A stretch of 39,479 nucleotides of DNA from contig JALOBR010000002.1 in assembly GCA_023228195.1 (NCBI GenBank), positions 1 through 39,479 of the forward strand, given 5' to 3'. Within the stretch, counting starts at the first letter, position 1. Every line of letters starts with the position of its first letter. Origin of the DNA: Candidatus Omnitrophota bacterium (GTDB lineage Bacteria > Omnitrophota > Gorgyraeia > Duberdicusellales > 4484-171). Made by a program: the position numbers and the translations under genes. The notes below the pieces were generated by a model, which saw only the letters and a list, made by a program, of their open reading frames with translations, had not been told where the DNA came from and did not search any database. Below are positions 15,705-23,740 of the stretch, one piece after another.

Positions 15705-16502
15705 ATGAAAATAATCGATTTAAGCCTGCCCATTGATGATAAAGCTTTTGAGGTGCATCATGTTGAAATTGAGCGCGTGTCTCATAAGGCAGGAGTCGAG
15801 AAGTTTAACCGCGTTTTAATGGGGAAAACCTTGAAAGGTAAGCTCCAATATATATTAGGTAAGCGTATCGTTAAAAAAGAAGACCTGCCGGATGAAGAGT
15901 TTTTATCTTTAGAAATTGTACATTCACCGGTTCATATCGGAACCCATCTGGATTATTCTTTTCACTACGGTTCAAAATCAGAAGGCCGGGCCTCTAAAAC
16001 TGCGGAGGAAATTCCTCTTGAATGGTGCTATCAAAACGGAGTAAAGCTTGATGTCTCATATAAGAAGCTGAATGAAACAATAACCGCTGTCGACTTAGAA
16101 GGTGTTTTAAAGAAAATAAATTATACATTAAAGCCTTTTGATATTGTTTTATTATATACGGGTGCTGATAAATTATATGGCGGACCAAAGTATTTTAGCG
16201 ATTATCCGGGAGTGGATATTTCCGCTATCGATTATTTGCTGGATAAAGGAATTAAAATTTTCGGAGTTGACACTATGGGTATAGACCGGCCGTATAGATT
16301 TATGCTTAAAGAATTTTTAGAAACAAAAGATACTAAGAGATTGTACCCGGCGCATTTTTACGGCAGAAAAAGAGAATTTATTCATATAGAGCGTTTAGCA
16401 AATCTTGAAAAACTGCCGGATTTTGGTTTTAAGGTAAATTGTTTTCCGGTAAAAATTAAAACTACAGGCGCAGCTTGGGCGAGAGTAGTTGCTATTTTAT
16501 AA
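15705..16502 (+). CDS. Cyclase-family metal-dependent enzyme (kynurenine formamidase-like fold)
   Basis: A 265-aa member of the putative cyclase family. The metal-binding signature HxGTHxDxxxH is seen as 'HIGTHLDYSFH' (about residues 71-82). 'DIVLLYTGADK' and 'GVDTMGIDRP' later in the chain match the family core. Family members hydrolyse amides, and some sit in polyketide clusters as cyclases. Its position between the ACP and a TcmN-like aromatase favours a ring-closing or hydrolytic step on the polyketide. The start is the first ATG of the frame, 29 bases after the ACP stop, with no strong ribosome-binding site. Confidence 0.8.
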   Translation: MKIIDLSLPIDDKAFEVHHVEIERVSHKAGVEKFNRVLMGKTLKGKLQYILGKRIVKKEDLPDEEFLSLEIVHSPVHIGTHLDYSFHYGSKSEGRASKTAEEIPLEWCYQNGVKLDVSYKKLNETITAVDLEGVLKKINYTLKPFDIVLLYTGADKLYGGPKYFSDYPGVDISAIDYLLDKGIKIFGVDTMGIDRPYRFMLKEFLETKDTKRLYPAHFYGRKREFIHIERLANLEKLPDFGFKVNCFPVKIKTTGAAWARVVAIL

Positions 16503-16520
16503 AAATAATATAATAATTTA

Positions 16521-16646
16521 TCCCGACTCGCCTGCATATCGTTTAAATTTTCGGAGAAAATTTAAACGAAACTCGTCGGGACAATTCCAATGAGACTTGC
16601 CTTTTTACGATAGTAAAAAGGCTTAGTCGAATTGTCATTAGGAGGT
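16521..16646 (+). repeat. Double palindromic element with RBS (copy 3)
   Basis: Two hairpins in series. The first has outer arms CCCGAC/GTCGGG (16522-16527, 16575-16580) and an inner stem CGTTTAAATTTTC/GAAAATTTAAACG. The second has exact arms GACAATTC (16580-16587) and GAATTGTC (16629-16636) with inner GCCTTTTTAC/GTAAAAAGGC. The latter ends 'ATTAGGAGGT', the ribosome-binding site of the aromatase gene at 16651. Confidence 0.85.
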
Positions 16647-16650
16647 AAAA

Positions 16651-17088
16651 ATGGGCCATACAGTTAATTCAATTATAATTAATGCTCCTTACGAGAAAAT
16701 TTTTGATATTTCTAATGATATTGAACGCTGGACAGAATTATTCGGCGGTGAGTATAAGGAGGCAACCGTAGAAAAAAAAGAAGGTAATAAAATAACATTT
16801 AGGCTTATGGATGATGAAGGCAGGACATGGAAATCGTGGCGCCTTCTTTTTAAGGACAAGAATTTTGCCTACGCCGAAAGAGAGGAACCGAAATTTCCTT
16901 TTAAGTTTATGAAAATCGTTTGGCTTTATATACCAAGGCCCGCCGGTGTTGAAATGGTTTGGATCCAGCATTTTGAAATGGATGATAAAGCTAAATTTAC
17001 TGACGAGCAGGTAGAAGGCTTTATCAATAAACACTCGAAAGATAATTTGAAGATATTTAAGGACATAATTGAGAGAGAGGCGAAATAG
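16651..17088 (+). CDS. Polyketide aromatase/cyclase (TcmN-like, SRPBCC/START fold)
   Basis: A 145-aa single-domain SRPBCC protein. Its start, 'TVNSIIINAPYEKIFDISND' followed by 'IERWTELF', closely parallels the N-terminus of TcmN/WhiE-type aromatase-cyclases as I recall them ('NSIVVNAP...DVTNDIEAWPELF'). The later 'VEMVWIQHFEM' and the helix 'NKHSKDNLKIFKDIIE' also match. These enzymes fold and dehydrate the poly-beta-ketone to form the first aromatic ring or rings within a hydrophobic pocket. Together with KS, CLF and ACP this is the strongest evidence that the product is an aromatic polyketide and not a fatty acid or simple polyene. Confidence 0.85.
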   Translation: MGHTVNSIIINAPYEKIFDISNDIERWTELFGGEYKEATVEKKEGNKITFRLMDDEGRTWKSWRLLFKDKNFAYAEREEPKFPFKFMKIVWLYIPRPAGVEMVWIQHFEMDDKAKFTDEQVEGFINKHSKDNLKIFKDIIEREAK

Positions 17089-17091
17089 CCG

Positions 17092-17158
17092 TCAGATATC
17101 AGGTACCAGCCAGCAGCTTTTAAAGAGCTGAAATCTGAAAGCTGACGCTTGAAAGCTT
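17092..17158 (+). repeat. Imperfect palindrome 'gtcagat...agctgac'
   Basis: Words 'GTCAGATATCAGGTACC' and 'CAGCAGCTTTT' on the left pair with 'AAAGAGCTGAAATC' and 'GAAAGCTGAC' on the right. A related block lies at 34938-34998. It fills the gap before the transporter gene. Confidence 0.6.
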
Positions 17159-17165
17159 TTAAAAA

Positions 17166-18287
17166 ATGAACAAACTAACTTTCATAATTCTTTGTTTAGA
17201 GGGTGCGATTTTATCGTTTAATGTCGCAGCGTCGGCAGCTCTTATCCCTTCTGTGGCAACAGATTTTGGAATTTCTGAGTTTGTTGCAGGACGAATTGTC
17301 TGGCTTTATATGATTCCTTACGGCTTTGCCGCTCTCCTTTACGGTCCCTTAGTGCGGGCGTTTGACGCTAAGAAGATTGAGCTGATTTGTCTTTTATCCT
17401 TTTCCGCAGCTAATTTACTGGCTGCTTTTTCAAAAAATACCGCTATGCTTTTTACGGCAAGATTTTTTATGGGGGTATTCGGCGCGTCCGTTATACCCCT
17501 TGCTTTAATTTTGATAGCGCAGTCATATGGAAGCGAAAAAAGAGGAAGAATCGTTGGTGTGTTTTTTGCTTCTACATTCATAGCCTCTCTTTTAGGGCTG
17601 TTTTTAAGCGGTATTCTACATTGGCGTTTGATTTTCTTATTGCCGGCTATTTCAGGGTTTCTGCTTTTGCCCTTAATGTATTTTTGTTTACCGCATTTTA
17701 CGCCGGTTAATAAAAAGTTTACCATCAATTACATAGAACCGTTTAAAGATAAAGTTATACTGTATATGTTTGCCTATATATTTATTATAAGTTTGCTTTA
17801 TCATGGCCTTCAGCAATGGTTTTCGGTCTATTTTTCTACCCGGTATAGCCTGGGGCAATTTGCAATCAGTATGCTTATTACTTTAACCAGTTTAAGCGGA
17901 GTATTCGGAGAAACCCTTGGCGGAATATTCGCCGATAAAATTGGCAGGATTAGAACCGTTAATTTAGGGATAATTTTAATGATTATAAGCGTATTATTTC
18001 TTATTTTAAAAATGCCGGTTTTTACGCTCGGTTTGATTATGGTTATCTGGGGATTAGGCTGGACATTTAACCATGCCGGAATTTCTACAATACTTACGGA
18101 TTTACCGAAGAAATTTTTACATGAAGCAGCCAGTTTAAACTCAAGCGTGCGTTTTGTTTCCGGCGGTATTGGGGTAGCTGCTTCAGGGCTGATTATGCAG
18201 AAAAGTTTTGTAGCCGGATTTATGTTGTTCGGCGGATGTTTAATTGCGTTATTACTTTGTACGAAATATTTAATCATTAAACTATAA
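17166..18287 (+). CDS. MFS transporter, probable exporter
   Basis: A 373-aa protein with about 12 hydrophobic segments. The MFS loop motif is seen as 'GPLVRAFDAKKI' after helix 2 and, in the second half, 'GGIFADKIGRIRT' (D-x-x-G-R). 'GRIVGVFFASTFIASLLGLFLSG' matches drug-efflux style helix 5. Its place inside the polyketide operon suggests export of the product or an intermediate. It is somewhat shorter than the usual 390-420 aa but has intact ends. The ribosome-binding site is weak, and the next gene follows after 13 bases. Confidence 0.8.
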   Translation: MNKLTFIILCLEGAILSFNVAASAALIPSVATDFGISEFVAGRIVWLYMIPYGFAALLYGPLVRAFDAKKIELICLLSFSAANLLAAFSKNTAMLFTARFFMGVFGASVIPLALILIAQSYGSEKRGRIVGVFFASTFIASLLGLFLSGILHWRLIFLLPAISGFLLLPLMYFCLPHFTPVNKKFTINYIEPFKDKVILYMFAYIFIISLLYHGLQQWFSVYFSTRYSLGQFAISMLITLTSLSGVFGETLGGIFADKIGRIRTVNLGIILMIISVLFLILKMPVFTLGLIMVIWGLGWTFNHAGISTILTDLPKKFLHEAASLNSSVRFVSGGIGVAASGLIMQKSFVAGFMLFGGCLIALLLCTKYLIIKL

Positions 18288-18300
18288 ACAAGGAGGCAGG

Positions 18301-19074
18301 ATGAGTGATCTTAAAGGTAAAACTGCAATTGTCACCGGAGCAAGCCGCGGGATTGGGAAAGCTCTTGCTTGTGTGGCAGCCAGTTTAGGCGCGAATGTAG
18401 CTATCGCAGCGAGAGGAGAAGGTCCGTTAAAAGAAACTGCCGCAGAAATAGAAAAAACATACAAGGTTAAAGTCCTGGCTGTGCCCTGCGATGTTACAAA
18501 GCTGGAAGATTTGGAAAATTTAGTGAATAAAACAAAAGAAAAATTCGGAAACATTGATATCTTAATAAATAACGCAGGCGTATCCAGTCAATATCCTTTT
18601 GAAAAACAGCCGATTGAAGATTTTGAGCGCCTTGCGCATACAAACTATTTAGGTTATGTGCGTATGATTCGTCTGGTGATAAACGACATGATAAAAAATA
18701 AATCCGGGGCAATAATCAATATGGTTTCCGGCTCAACGCTTTGCGACCCGCTGCCGAGAAATTTTATTGTGTATAGCTCGCTAAAGGTTGGGCTTCGCGC
18801 TTTTTCTAAAGGCTTGTTCTGGGAAGTGCGAGACCACGGAATAAAAGTTACTTCGCTTTTTCCGGGCGTAACCGACACTGATTTAACCGGAAAATTACAG
18901 GAAATTACAGCGAATAGTTCGCGTTTGATGACAACTGAGGCAATTGAAAATGCGGTAAGGTTTGCTTTGACCGTTCCGGCTAATGTTTGCCCCTTGGAGA
19001 TAGCGGTAATAAATCAGCAAACCCCATGGACAAAGCCGGTTATACCTTTCAAACAGGACCATCCGGAGAAGTAG
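18301..19074 (+). CDS. Short-chain dehydrogenase/reductase, probable ketoreductase
   Basis: A 257-aa classical SDR. NAD(P)-binding 'TGASRGIGKA' (residues 13-22), 'CDVT', 'NNAGV', the catalytic Ser in 'NMVSGSTL', and 'YSSLK' (YxxxK) are all present, followed by 'FPGVTDTDLTG'. It reduces a ketone with NAD(P)H; in an aromatic polyketide operon the obvious role is keto reduction of the nascent or aromatised chain. AAGGAGG lies 5-6 bases ahead of the ATG. FabG-like housekeeping use is possible, but the location argues for a pathway enzyme. Confidence 0.85.
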   Translation: MSDLKGKTAIVTGASRGIGKALACVAASLGANVAIAARGEGPLKETAAEIEKTYKVKVLAVPCDVTKLEDLENLVNKTKEKFGNIDILINNAGVSSQYPFEKQPIEDFERLAHTNYLGYVRMIRLVINDMIKNKSGAIINMVSGSTLCDPLPRNFIVYSSLKVGLRAFSKGLFWEVRDHGIKVTSLFPGVTDTDLTGKLQEITANSSRLMTTEAIENAVRFALTVPANVCPLEIAVINQQTPWTKPVIPFKQDHPEK

Positions 19075-19103
19075 GAATAGTGAGATGCGTAATTTTATAA
19101 TAA

Positions 19104-19247
19104 CAATAATCCCGCCTCACAGAAAATGCGTAAAATTTTCACACTCGCTTCGCTCGCAGGAAAATTTTATAGCGTTCGGCGGGACAATTCGACTAGGCAA
19201 TTTTTCATACAGGAAGTCTGAGAAATTGCAAGTCTCATTGGGAGGTT
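19104..19247 (+). repeat. Double palindromic element with RBS (copy 4, inverted core)
   Basis: The first hairpin pairs CCCGCC (about 19111) with GGCGGG (19178-19183) and contains an AAAATTTTC/GAAAATTTT stem. The second begins 'GACAATTCGACTAGGCAATTTTTC' in two parts and returns as 'GAGAAATTGCAAGTCTCATTG', ending 'GGAGGT' at 19241-19246 as the ribosome-binding site of the gene at 19252. Confidence 0.8.
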
Positions 19248-19251
19248 TCTA

Positions 19252-20709
19252 ATGAAGATCTTATTCGTTCAGCCGAAAATCGGCGCTTGGGCAACGCATG
19301 GCGTTCACTTTGCACCTAACCAGTTATATGCCCAGTGGGGAGCATATATCCGCGAGAAAGGTTATGCTGATCTTGAAGTTTTAGATGCAACTGTCCTGGG
19401 TATTCCAATTGAGCACTTGGCCGAAAAGGTTAAAGAAAAGAATCCCGATGTGGTTGTTTTGGGCGATATGATTCATTGTTCGGTAGGCTTTGGCGTAATC
19501 TGGCATTTTAACCAGGCAGCGGCGAGAATAAAACAGGTTTTACCAAAAACAAAAGTTATTATGGGCGGGCTTTGGTATTCCGCTCTTCCTGTTCAGACCC
19601 TGGAAGATAACCCCGCGATAGATTATGTGGTTATGGGCGAAGAAGAATCTTTCTATGATTTAATTGATGCTATAGATAAAGGAAAAAACATAAAAGATGT
19701 TGCAGGGGTAACTTGCCGCATAGACGGAAAACCTGTAATGGGGCCGCATAAGCCATTATTGCAGAATTTGGATACATTGCCGCTCCCCGCTTATGATTTG
19801 TTTGCTATGGATAAATACGTAGGGCATACTTTTTGGAAGCCGTTTGTTGAAATGATAACTTCCCGTGGTTGCCCCTCGGCTTGCACCTTTTGTTATGAGT
19901 GGGATCAGTACGACCCGCGCAGTCCCCAGGATTTTTTAACCTGGCGCGCAAAGTCCCCGGAACGCGTTGTTGAAGAGCTTGAGCTTCTGCATAAAATGGG
20001 CACAAAAGTCGTGGTTATACAGGATGATAACTTTAACGTTAATCCCGACAGAGTTGAAAAATTCTGCAACTTAAAGAAAGCAAAAAACAATCCGATTAAA
20101 TGGGTTTCTCTGGGAAGGGCGGTTGATTGGATTAATTGCGAAAAAATTCTGCCTCTCATGAAAGAAACAGGATTGTTTATGGGAGTATTCGGAATTGAAG
20201 TTACCACCCCGGAAGAACTTAAAAAAATTGCAAAAGGCATAACCATTGACCAGATTAAAAAGACAATCGATATTTTACGCGCCCAGAATATCGCAATTGT
20301 CGCTGATATTATGATGGGTTTTGATGATGATACGGAATATTCGATAAAACAGAGATTTGAATTTACCGATGAGGTTGATCCGGATATTCTTTGGGTAGGC
20401 TACGTTACCCCTGCTCCTAATTCACCAATCTGGAGACAAAGGGTTAAACGCGGCGAAATAGACATCAAAAAAATTGATTTTCTTAAATGGGATTTCTTAC
20501 ACCCGGTTATGCCGACAACACACCTGACCCTGGAAGATTACGGAAGGCTTGGTACGTGGTGTATGCGCGAATTTTTCTCAAAGCCGGGGCGTATTCAGAG
20601 AATTATGACCAGTAATTTTGATCCGCTTGCAAAACTTTGCTTCGAAGATGTTATGCACGGAGTTTCAAAGTGGGAAGCAGGCGCGGTTAAGGGAGAGAAA
20701 CATATATAA
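19252..20709 (+). CDS. B12-binding radical SAM enzyme
   Basis: A 485-aa protein. Residues 1-150 form a cobalamin-binding Rossmann domain (start 'MKILFVQPKIGAW', 'KTKVIMGGLWYS', 'DYVVMGEEE') in which the usual DxHxxG is replaced by 'LDATVLG', as in BchE-like proteins. Residues 200-400 hold the radical SAM barrel, with the 4Fe-4S cysteines C207, C211 and C214 in 'SRGCPSACTFC'. It reductively cleaves SAM to a 5'-deoxyadenosyl radical; with B12 it may methylate, cyclise or rearrange the polyketide. The reaction cannot be read from sequence. The nearby phosphorylase and isomerase could handle its 5'-deoxyadenosine by-product. Confidence 0.87.
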   Translation: MKILFVQPKIGAWATHGVHFAPNQLYAQWGAYIREKGYADLEVLDATVLGIPIEHLAEKVKEKNPDVVVLGDMIHCSVGFGVIWHFNQAAARIKQVLPKTKVIMGGLWYSALPVQTLEDNPAIDYVVMGEEESFYDLIDAIDKGKNIKDVAGVTCRIDGKPVMGPHKPLLQNLDTLPLPAYDLFAMDKYVGHTFWKPFVEMITSRGCPSACTFCYEWDQYDPRSPQDFLTWRAKSPERVVEELELLHKMGTKVVVIQDDNFNVNPDRVEKFCNLKKAKNNPIKWVSLGRAVDWINCEKILPLMKETGLFMGVFGIEVTTPEELKKIAKGITIDQIKKTIDILRAQNIAIVADIMMGFDDDTEYSIKQRFEFTDEVDPDILWVGYVTPAPNSPIWRQRVKRGEIDIKKIDFLKWDFLHPVMPTTHLTLEDYGRLGTWCMREFFSKPGRIQRIMTSNFDPLAKLCFEDVMHGVSKWEAGAVKGEKHI

Positions 20710-20857
20710 TGAGCTCAGCATTTTTCCAAGTGTTAACACGAGGGAAAAATGCTAGAGCGAATTACCCCAAACCACTCTCAAAAAATATAATTTAACTAAG
20801 CCTGACTTTGTCAGGCAAGGTTCATTAGATTTTTTGAGTATGTAGGTGGTTTGGGGT
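20701..20857 (+). repeat. Two palindromes, the second enclosing the element core (copy 5, nested)
   Basis: The first hairpin pairs AGCATTTTTCC with GGGAAAAATGCT (about 20706-20752). The second has long arms 'CCCCAAACCAC' (20765-20775) and 'GTGGTTTGGGG' (about 20847-20857), with inner CTCAAAAAAT/ATTTTTTGAG arms. At its centre is 'ACTAAGCCTGAC-TTT-GTCAGGCAAGGTTCATTAG', here written in parts, a diverged copy of the RBS-element core without the GGAGGT end. Confidence 0.75.
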
Positions 20858-20890
20858 GCAGCGTATCAATCAAGAGGCTACTTTAAATTT

Positions 20891-21775
20891 ATGATTTGCG
20901 ATAGCCATATACATTTCATTCCGCAGGAAATATCAGAAAATACTTCCTTTTACAAAGGAATATGGTCCGATAAGGTACGGCTTTTTGAATTTATTGATAT
21001 GAATCAAATTGAAAAAGCCCTTTTAATTTATCCTGCCACAGATGCCCATTTAAAGCTAGGCCGGCAGAAATTATGTGAACTTTACAATTTCTTTCTTGGC
21101 GCGTTGATAGAAGAAAATCCGAAAATTATTGGCTTTGGGATAGTTGATTTAAGCAGCAACATATCTTCGCAGGTAAAACATTTAAGAGAAGAAGGTTTTA
21201 AGGGGATAAGTATAGCTTCGAGCGAAGACGGCGCGTTCGTTTTAGATAAACTTAAGCCTTTGTTCGAGGCCGCAGAGAAACATAAACTCGCAATATTCGT
21301 ACACCCGCAGACAATAAACCCGATAGGTTTCGAGCGCGTAAAGGACCCGCTGCTGATGCCTGTTTTAGAATACAGTTTTGATAGTTCTATGTTTTTAGGG
21401 ATATTAATGATGGAAGGGATTTTAGAAAAATTTAATATAAATTTTATTTTTTCTTCACTCGGAGGGGTCACCCCATTTTTAAAGGACAGGTTCGACAGGG
21501 TTTATATGATGCTTAAAACCCGCGACATGGTTAAAGATTTGGGAAGGTCCCCTTCAGAAATACTTAAAAGGGTATATGTGGACACTTCTGGCTCGTCTTT
21601 GGCAAACATAAAACTTGCAATTGATTTATTTGGTGAAGATAAAATTCTCTGGGGCTCGGATTATCCGGTACCGCCCAATATAAAAGATAATATTACGCAA
21701 TTAGACGCGCTGGGCAAAGATACCGCAGAAAAAATAGTATCCGGTAATTTTCATAGTCTTTTTGATACTAAATGA
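20891..21775 (+). CDS. Amidohydrolase-superfamily (amidohydrolase 2) protein
   Basis: A 294-aa metal-dependent TIM-barrel protein. 'DSHIHF' at residues 4-9 gives the HxH metal ligands, 'FVHPQT' the third histidine, and 'WGSDYPV' the catalytic Asp near the C-terminus. The family includes decarboxylases and hydrolases of aromatic acids (ACMSD/resorcylate decarboxylase type), so decarboxylation of an aromatic polyketide acid is a reasonable guess. I start at the internal methionine before 'ICDSHIHF' because the 15 codons upstream overlap the palindrome; no strong ribosome-binding site is seen at either. It overlaps the next gene by four bases. Confidence 0.8.
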   Translation: MICDSHIHFIPQEISENTSFYKGIWSDKVRLFEFIDMNQIEKALLIYPATDAHLKLGRQKLCELYNFFLGALIEENPKIIGFGIVDLSSNISSQVKHLREEGFKGISIASSEDGAFVLDKLKPLFEAAEKHKLAIFVHPQTINPIGFERVKDPLLMPVLEYSFDSSMFLGILMMEGILEKFNINFIFSSLGGVTPFLKDRFDRVYMMLKTRDMVKDLGRSPSEILKRVYVDTSGSSLANIKLAIDLFGEDKILWGSDYPVPPNIKDNITQLDALGKDTAEKIVSGNFHSLFDTK

Positions 21776-22581
21776 AAATTTTTTGCAATTCAAAATTAAT
21801 TGAAAAAGAATCTCTTGAAGAAGTATTTGAACCGGGATTTTTATTCGGCTGGGGCGCTTTTGAAACTTTTCGCGCTTATTCTGGCAAAGTGCCGTTTTTA
21901 GATTTACATATTGCCCGTTTAAACGATGCCCTTAATGCATTAGGCATAGAAGAGCTTAAGGTAGATTTCAAAACCAGGATAAATGAACTTTTAAGGGTAA
22001 ATAATTTAGAAGATGCTTATATAAGAATTACTGCTTATAAAAAAAGAGAGTCCACGGGAGTGCTTATCTATGCGGACAAGTTCGGTTATTATCCCCAAAG
22101 CGCATACGAAAAAGGATTTACCGCCGTTATTTCTCCCTATAGAAGAAATATAAACAATAATTTTTATACCATTAAATCATTAAGTTATCTTGAAAACAGG
22201 CTTTCCTGGTTTGAGGCGCAAAAGCAAAGTAAAGATGAAGCTCTTGTTTTAAATGAAGATGGATTTTTATCGGGAGGCTCCCGCAGCAATTTATTTATTA
22301 TAAAAAACCAGGAGGTAGTAACACCGAGCATTGAAAGCGGAGCGTTTGACGGCATAACAAGAAAAATAGTAATTAGCGAGTTGAAAAAGATGGATATAAA
22401 CGTAAAAGAGGAGAAAACCAGCATCGAAGATTTGTTTTCCTGCGCAAACGAGGCATTTTTGACAAGCGCTTTACTGGAGGCGATGCCTTTGGTAGAATGT
22501 GACAACAAAGCAATTTCAAATGGCAAACCAGGAGATCTTACGATTAGGATTTTAAAGCAATATAAAAGCCTTATAAGTTGA
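21772..22581 (+). CDS. Class IV PLP-dependent aminotransferase/lyase (BCAT/PabC-like) with altered PLP pocket
   Basis: A 269-aa fold-type IV protein. 'GFLFGWGAFETFRAYSG' matches the family start, and the PLP lysine is Lys135 in 'YTIKSLSYLENRL'. The conserved Glu that contacts the PLP ring nitrogen, normally in (S/T)EGxxxN, is Gly168: the segment reads 'LSGGSRSN'. 'GITRKIVI' (usually GITR) for phosphate binding is intact. The family covers branched-chain aminotransferase, D-amino-acid aminotransferase and aminodeoxychorismate lyase; the exact reaction is unknown, and loss of the Glu may change it. It is coupled to the amidohydrolase by ATGA and is followed after 7 bases by the isomerase gene. 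Confidence 0.78.
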   Translation: MKIFCNSKLIEKESLEEVFEPGFLFGWGAFETFRAYSGKVPFLDLHIARLNDALNALGIEELKVDFKTRINELLRVNNLEDAYIRITAYKKRESTGVLIYADKFGYYPQSAYEKGFTAVISPYRRNINNNFYTIKSLSYLENRLSWFEAQKQSKDEALVLNEDGFLSGGSRSNLFIIKNQEVVTPSIESGAFDGITRKIVISELKKMDINVKEEKTSIEDLFSCANEAFLTSALLEAMPLVECDNKAISNGKPGDLTIRILKQYKSLIS

Positions 22582-22588
22582 GGATATT

Positions 22589-23536
22589 ATGAAATTATCA
22601 CCGCTATTCTGGCCGATTGAATTAAAAGGTAGCACTATTTATATACTCGACGAAACTCTTCTGCCCCATAAATTCAAATATATAAAAGCAAAAGATTATA
22701 AGCAGGCTGTCAAAGCGATTAAAGATATGAAAACTCGCGCTGTCGGCCAGGTAATTCTTGTCTTTTATATTTTTCTTCTGGTTATAAGAAAGAATAAAAA
22801 CAAAAAAGACATAAAACCAATTCTCTTTAAGCTCGCCGAAAGCATAAATGCCGCGCGGCCGACTTTGTCCTTTAAATATCTGACAGATATGATTTTGGGC
22901 TGGATGGTTTCCGGTGCGCCCTTAGAAAAAAGCATACTTGGATTTTTAGAAATACTTAAAAATAAACGCATCCAGCAGGCTCGTGCGATGAGTGAATTGC
23001 TAAATGACGGCGACAGTATTCTTACGCACTGTAATATCAGTGGTCAGATGCCTTTAATCGGAGAGCTGGCCCGTCAGCAAAACAAAAAGGTAAAGTTTTT
23101 TGCTACGGAAACAAGGCCTTATTTGCAAGGCTCCCGCTTAACCGCCTGGGAATTACAAAGGCAGGGTTTTGATGTAACATTAATTTCGGATAACATGGTG
23201 GCGCAGGTTATGTATGAGAAAAAAGTAAATAAAGTAATTGTCGGAGCGGATCATTTAGCCCAAAACGGCGACATCGCTAATAAGGTCGGCACTTACCAGA
23301 TTGCTATTTTAGCGAAACATTTTAATGTGCCTTTTTATGTTTTATGCCCGCCACCCTCGCGCTCAAGAACCGGAAAAGATATCACAATAGAAATCAGGCC
23401 GCAAATAGAATTGCTGGAATACCAAGGGATTTCGCTTGCGCCGAAAGGGGCAAAAGGGTATTATCCCGCCTTTGATGTTACGCCCAACAATTTAATTACG
23501 GAGCATATTTACTTAGAAATCAACGATAAAGTTTGA
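22589..23536 (+). CDS. MtnA-like aldose-1-phosphate isomerase (eIF2B-alpha/beta/delta fold)
   Basis: A 315-aa protein related to methylthioribose-1-phosphate isomerase, which opens a 5-substituted ribose-1-phosphate to the ribulose-1-phosphate. Catalytic Cys148 in 'LTHCNISG' and Asp221 in 'VGADHLAQNGDIANKVGTY' are conserved, as are 'ETRPYLQGSRLTAWEL' and 'PAFDVTP'. The N-terminal RGAPAIG substrate loop is altered to 'TRAVGQV', with only the arginine (50) kept. It ends the polyketide operon. With the phosphorylase at 9993 and the aldolase at 24456 it could form a 5'-deoxyadenosine-type salvage route or process a ribosylated product. GAGGAT lies upstream of the ATG. Confidence 0.82.
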   Translation: MKLSPLFWPIELKGSTIYILDETLLPHKFKYIKAKDYKQAVKAIKDMKTRAVGQVILVFYIFLLVIRKNKNKKDIKPILFKLAESINAARPTLSFKYLTDMILGWMVSGAPLEKSILGFLEILKNKRIQQARAMSELLNDGDSILTHCNISGQMPLIGELARQQNKKVKFFATETRPYLQGSRLTAWELQRQGFDVTLISDNMVAQVMYEKKVNKVIVGADHLAQNGDIANKVGTYQIAILAKHFNVPFYVLCPPPSRSRTGKDITIEIRPQIELLEYQGISLAPKGAKGYYPAFDVTPNNLITEHIYLEINDKV

Positions 23537-23580
23537 GCAATTTAACTTTCTAACTTTCTGTTTATTTGAATTGCTCTTTT
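23535..23580 (+). terminator. Rho-independent-like terminator ending the polyketide operon
   Basis: Arms GAGCAATT (23535-23542) and AATTGCTC (23569-23576) are exact inverted repeats, followed by TTTT. The left arm overlaps the stop codon of the isomerase gene. Confidence 0.65.
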
Positions 23581-23740
23581 ACTTTTGGCCGCACAGTCGG
23601 AGATAAAAGCAGATTTAAAAATAATATAAAGGCTAATTTTTTTCACCTAATATCCAAACCAATGCACTTCGCATAACAAAAGCGCCTGTTTTCTTCAAAT
23701 ACGGTAAGCGGCTAACCAGCCGGCTAAAGCTATAAGCGTT

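Noticed and set aside
9993..23536. Complete methionine salvage pathway
   Set aside because: Only a phosphorylase-like and an MtnA-like protein are in the operon; MtnB/C/D/E-type enzymes are not, and the class IV PLP enzyme has an altered site.
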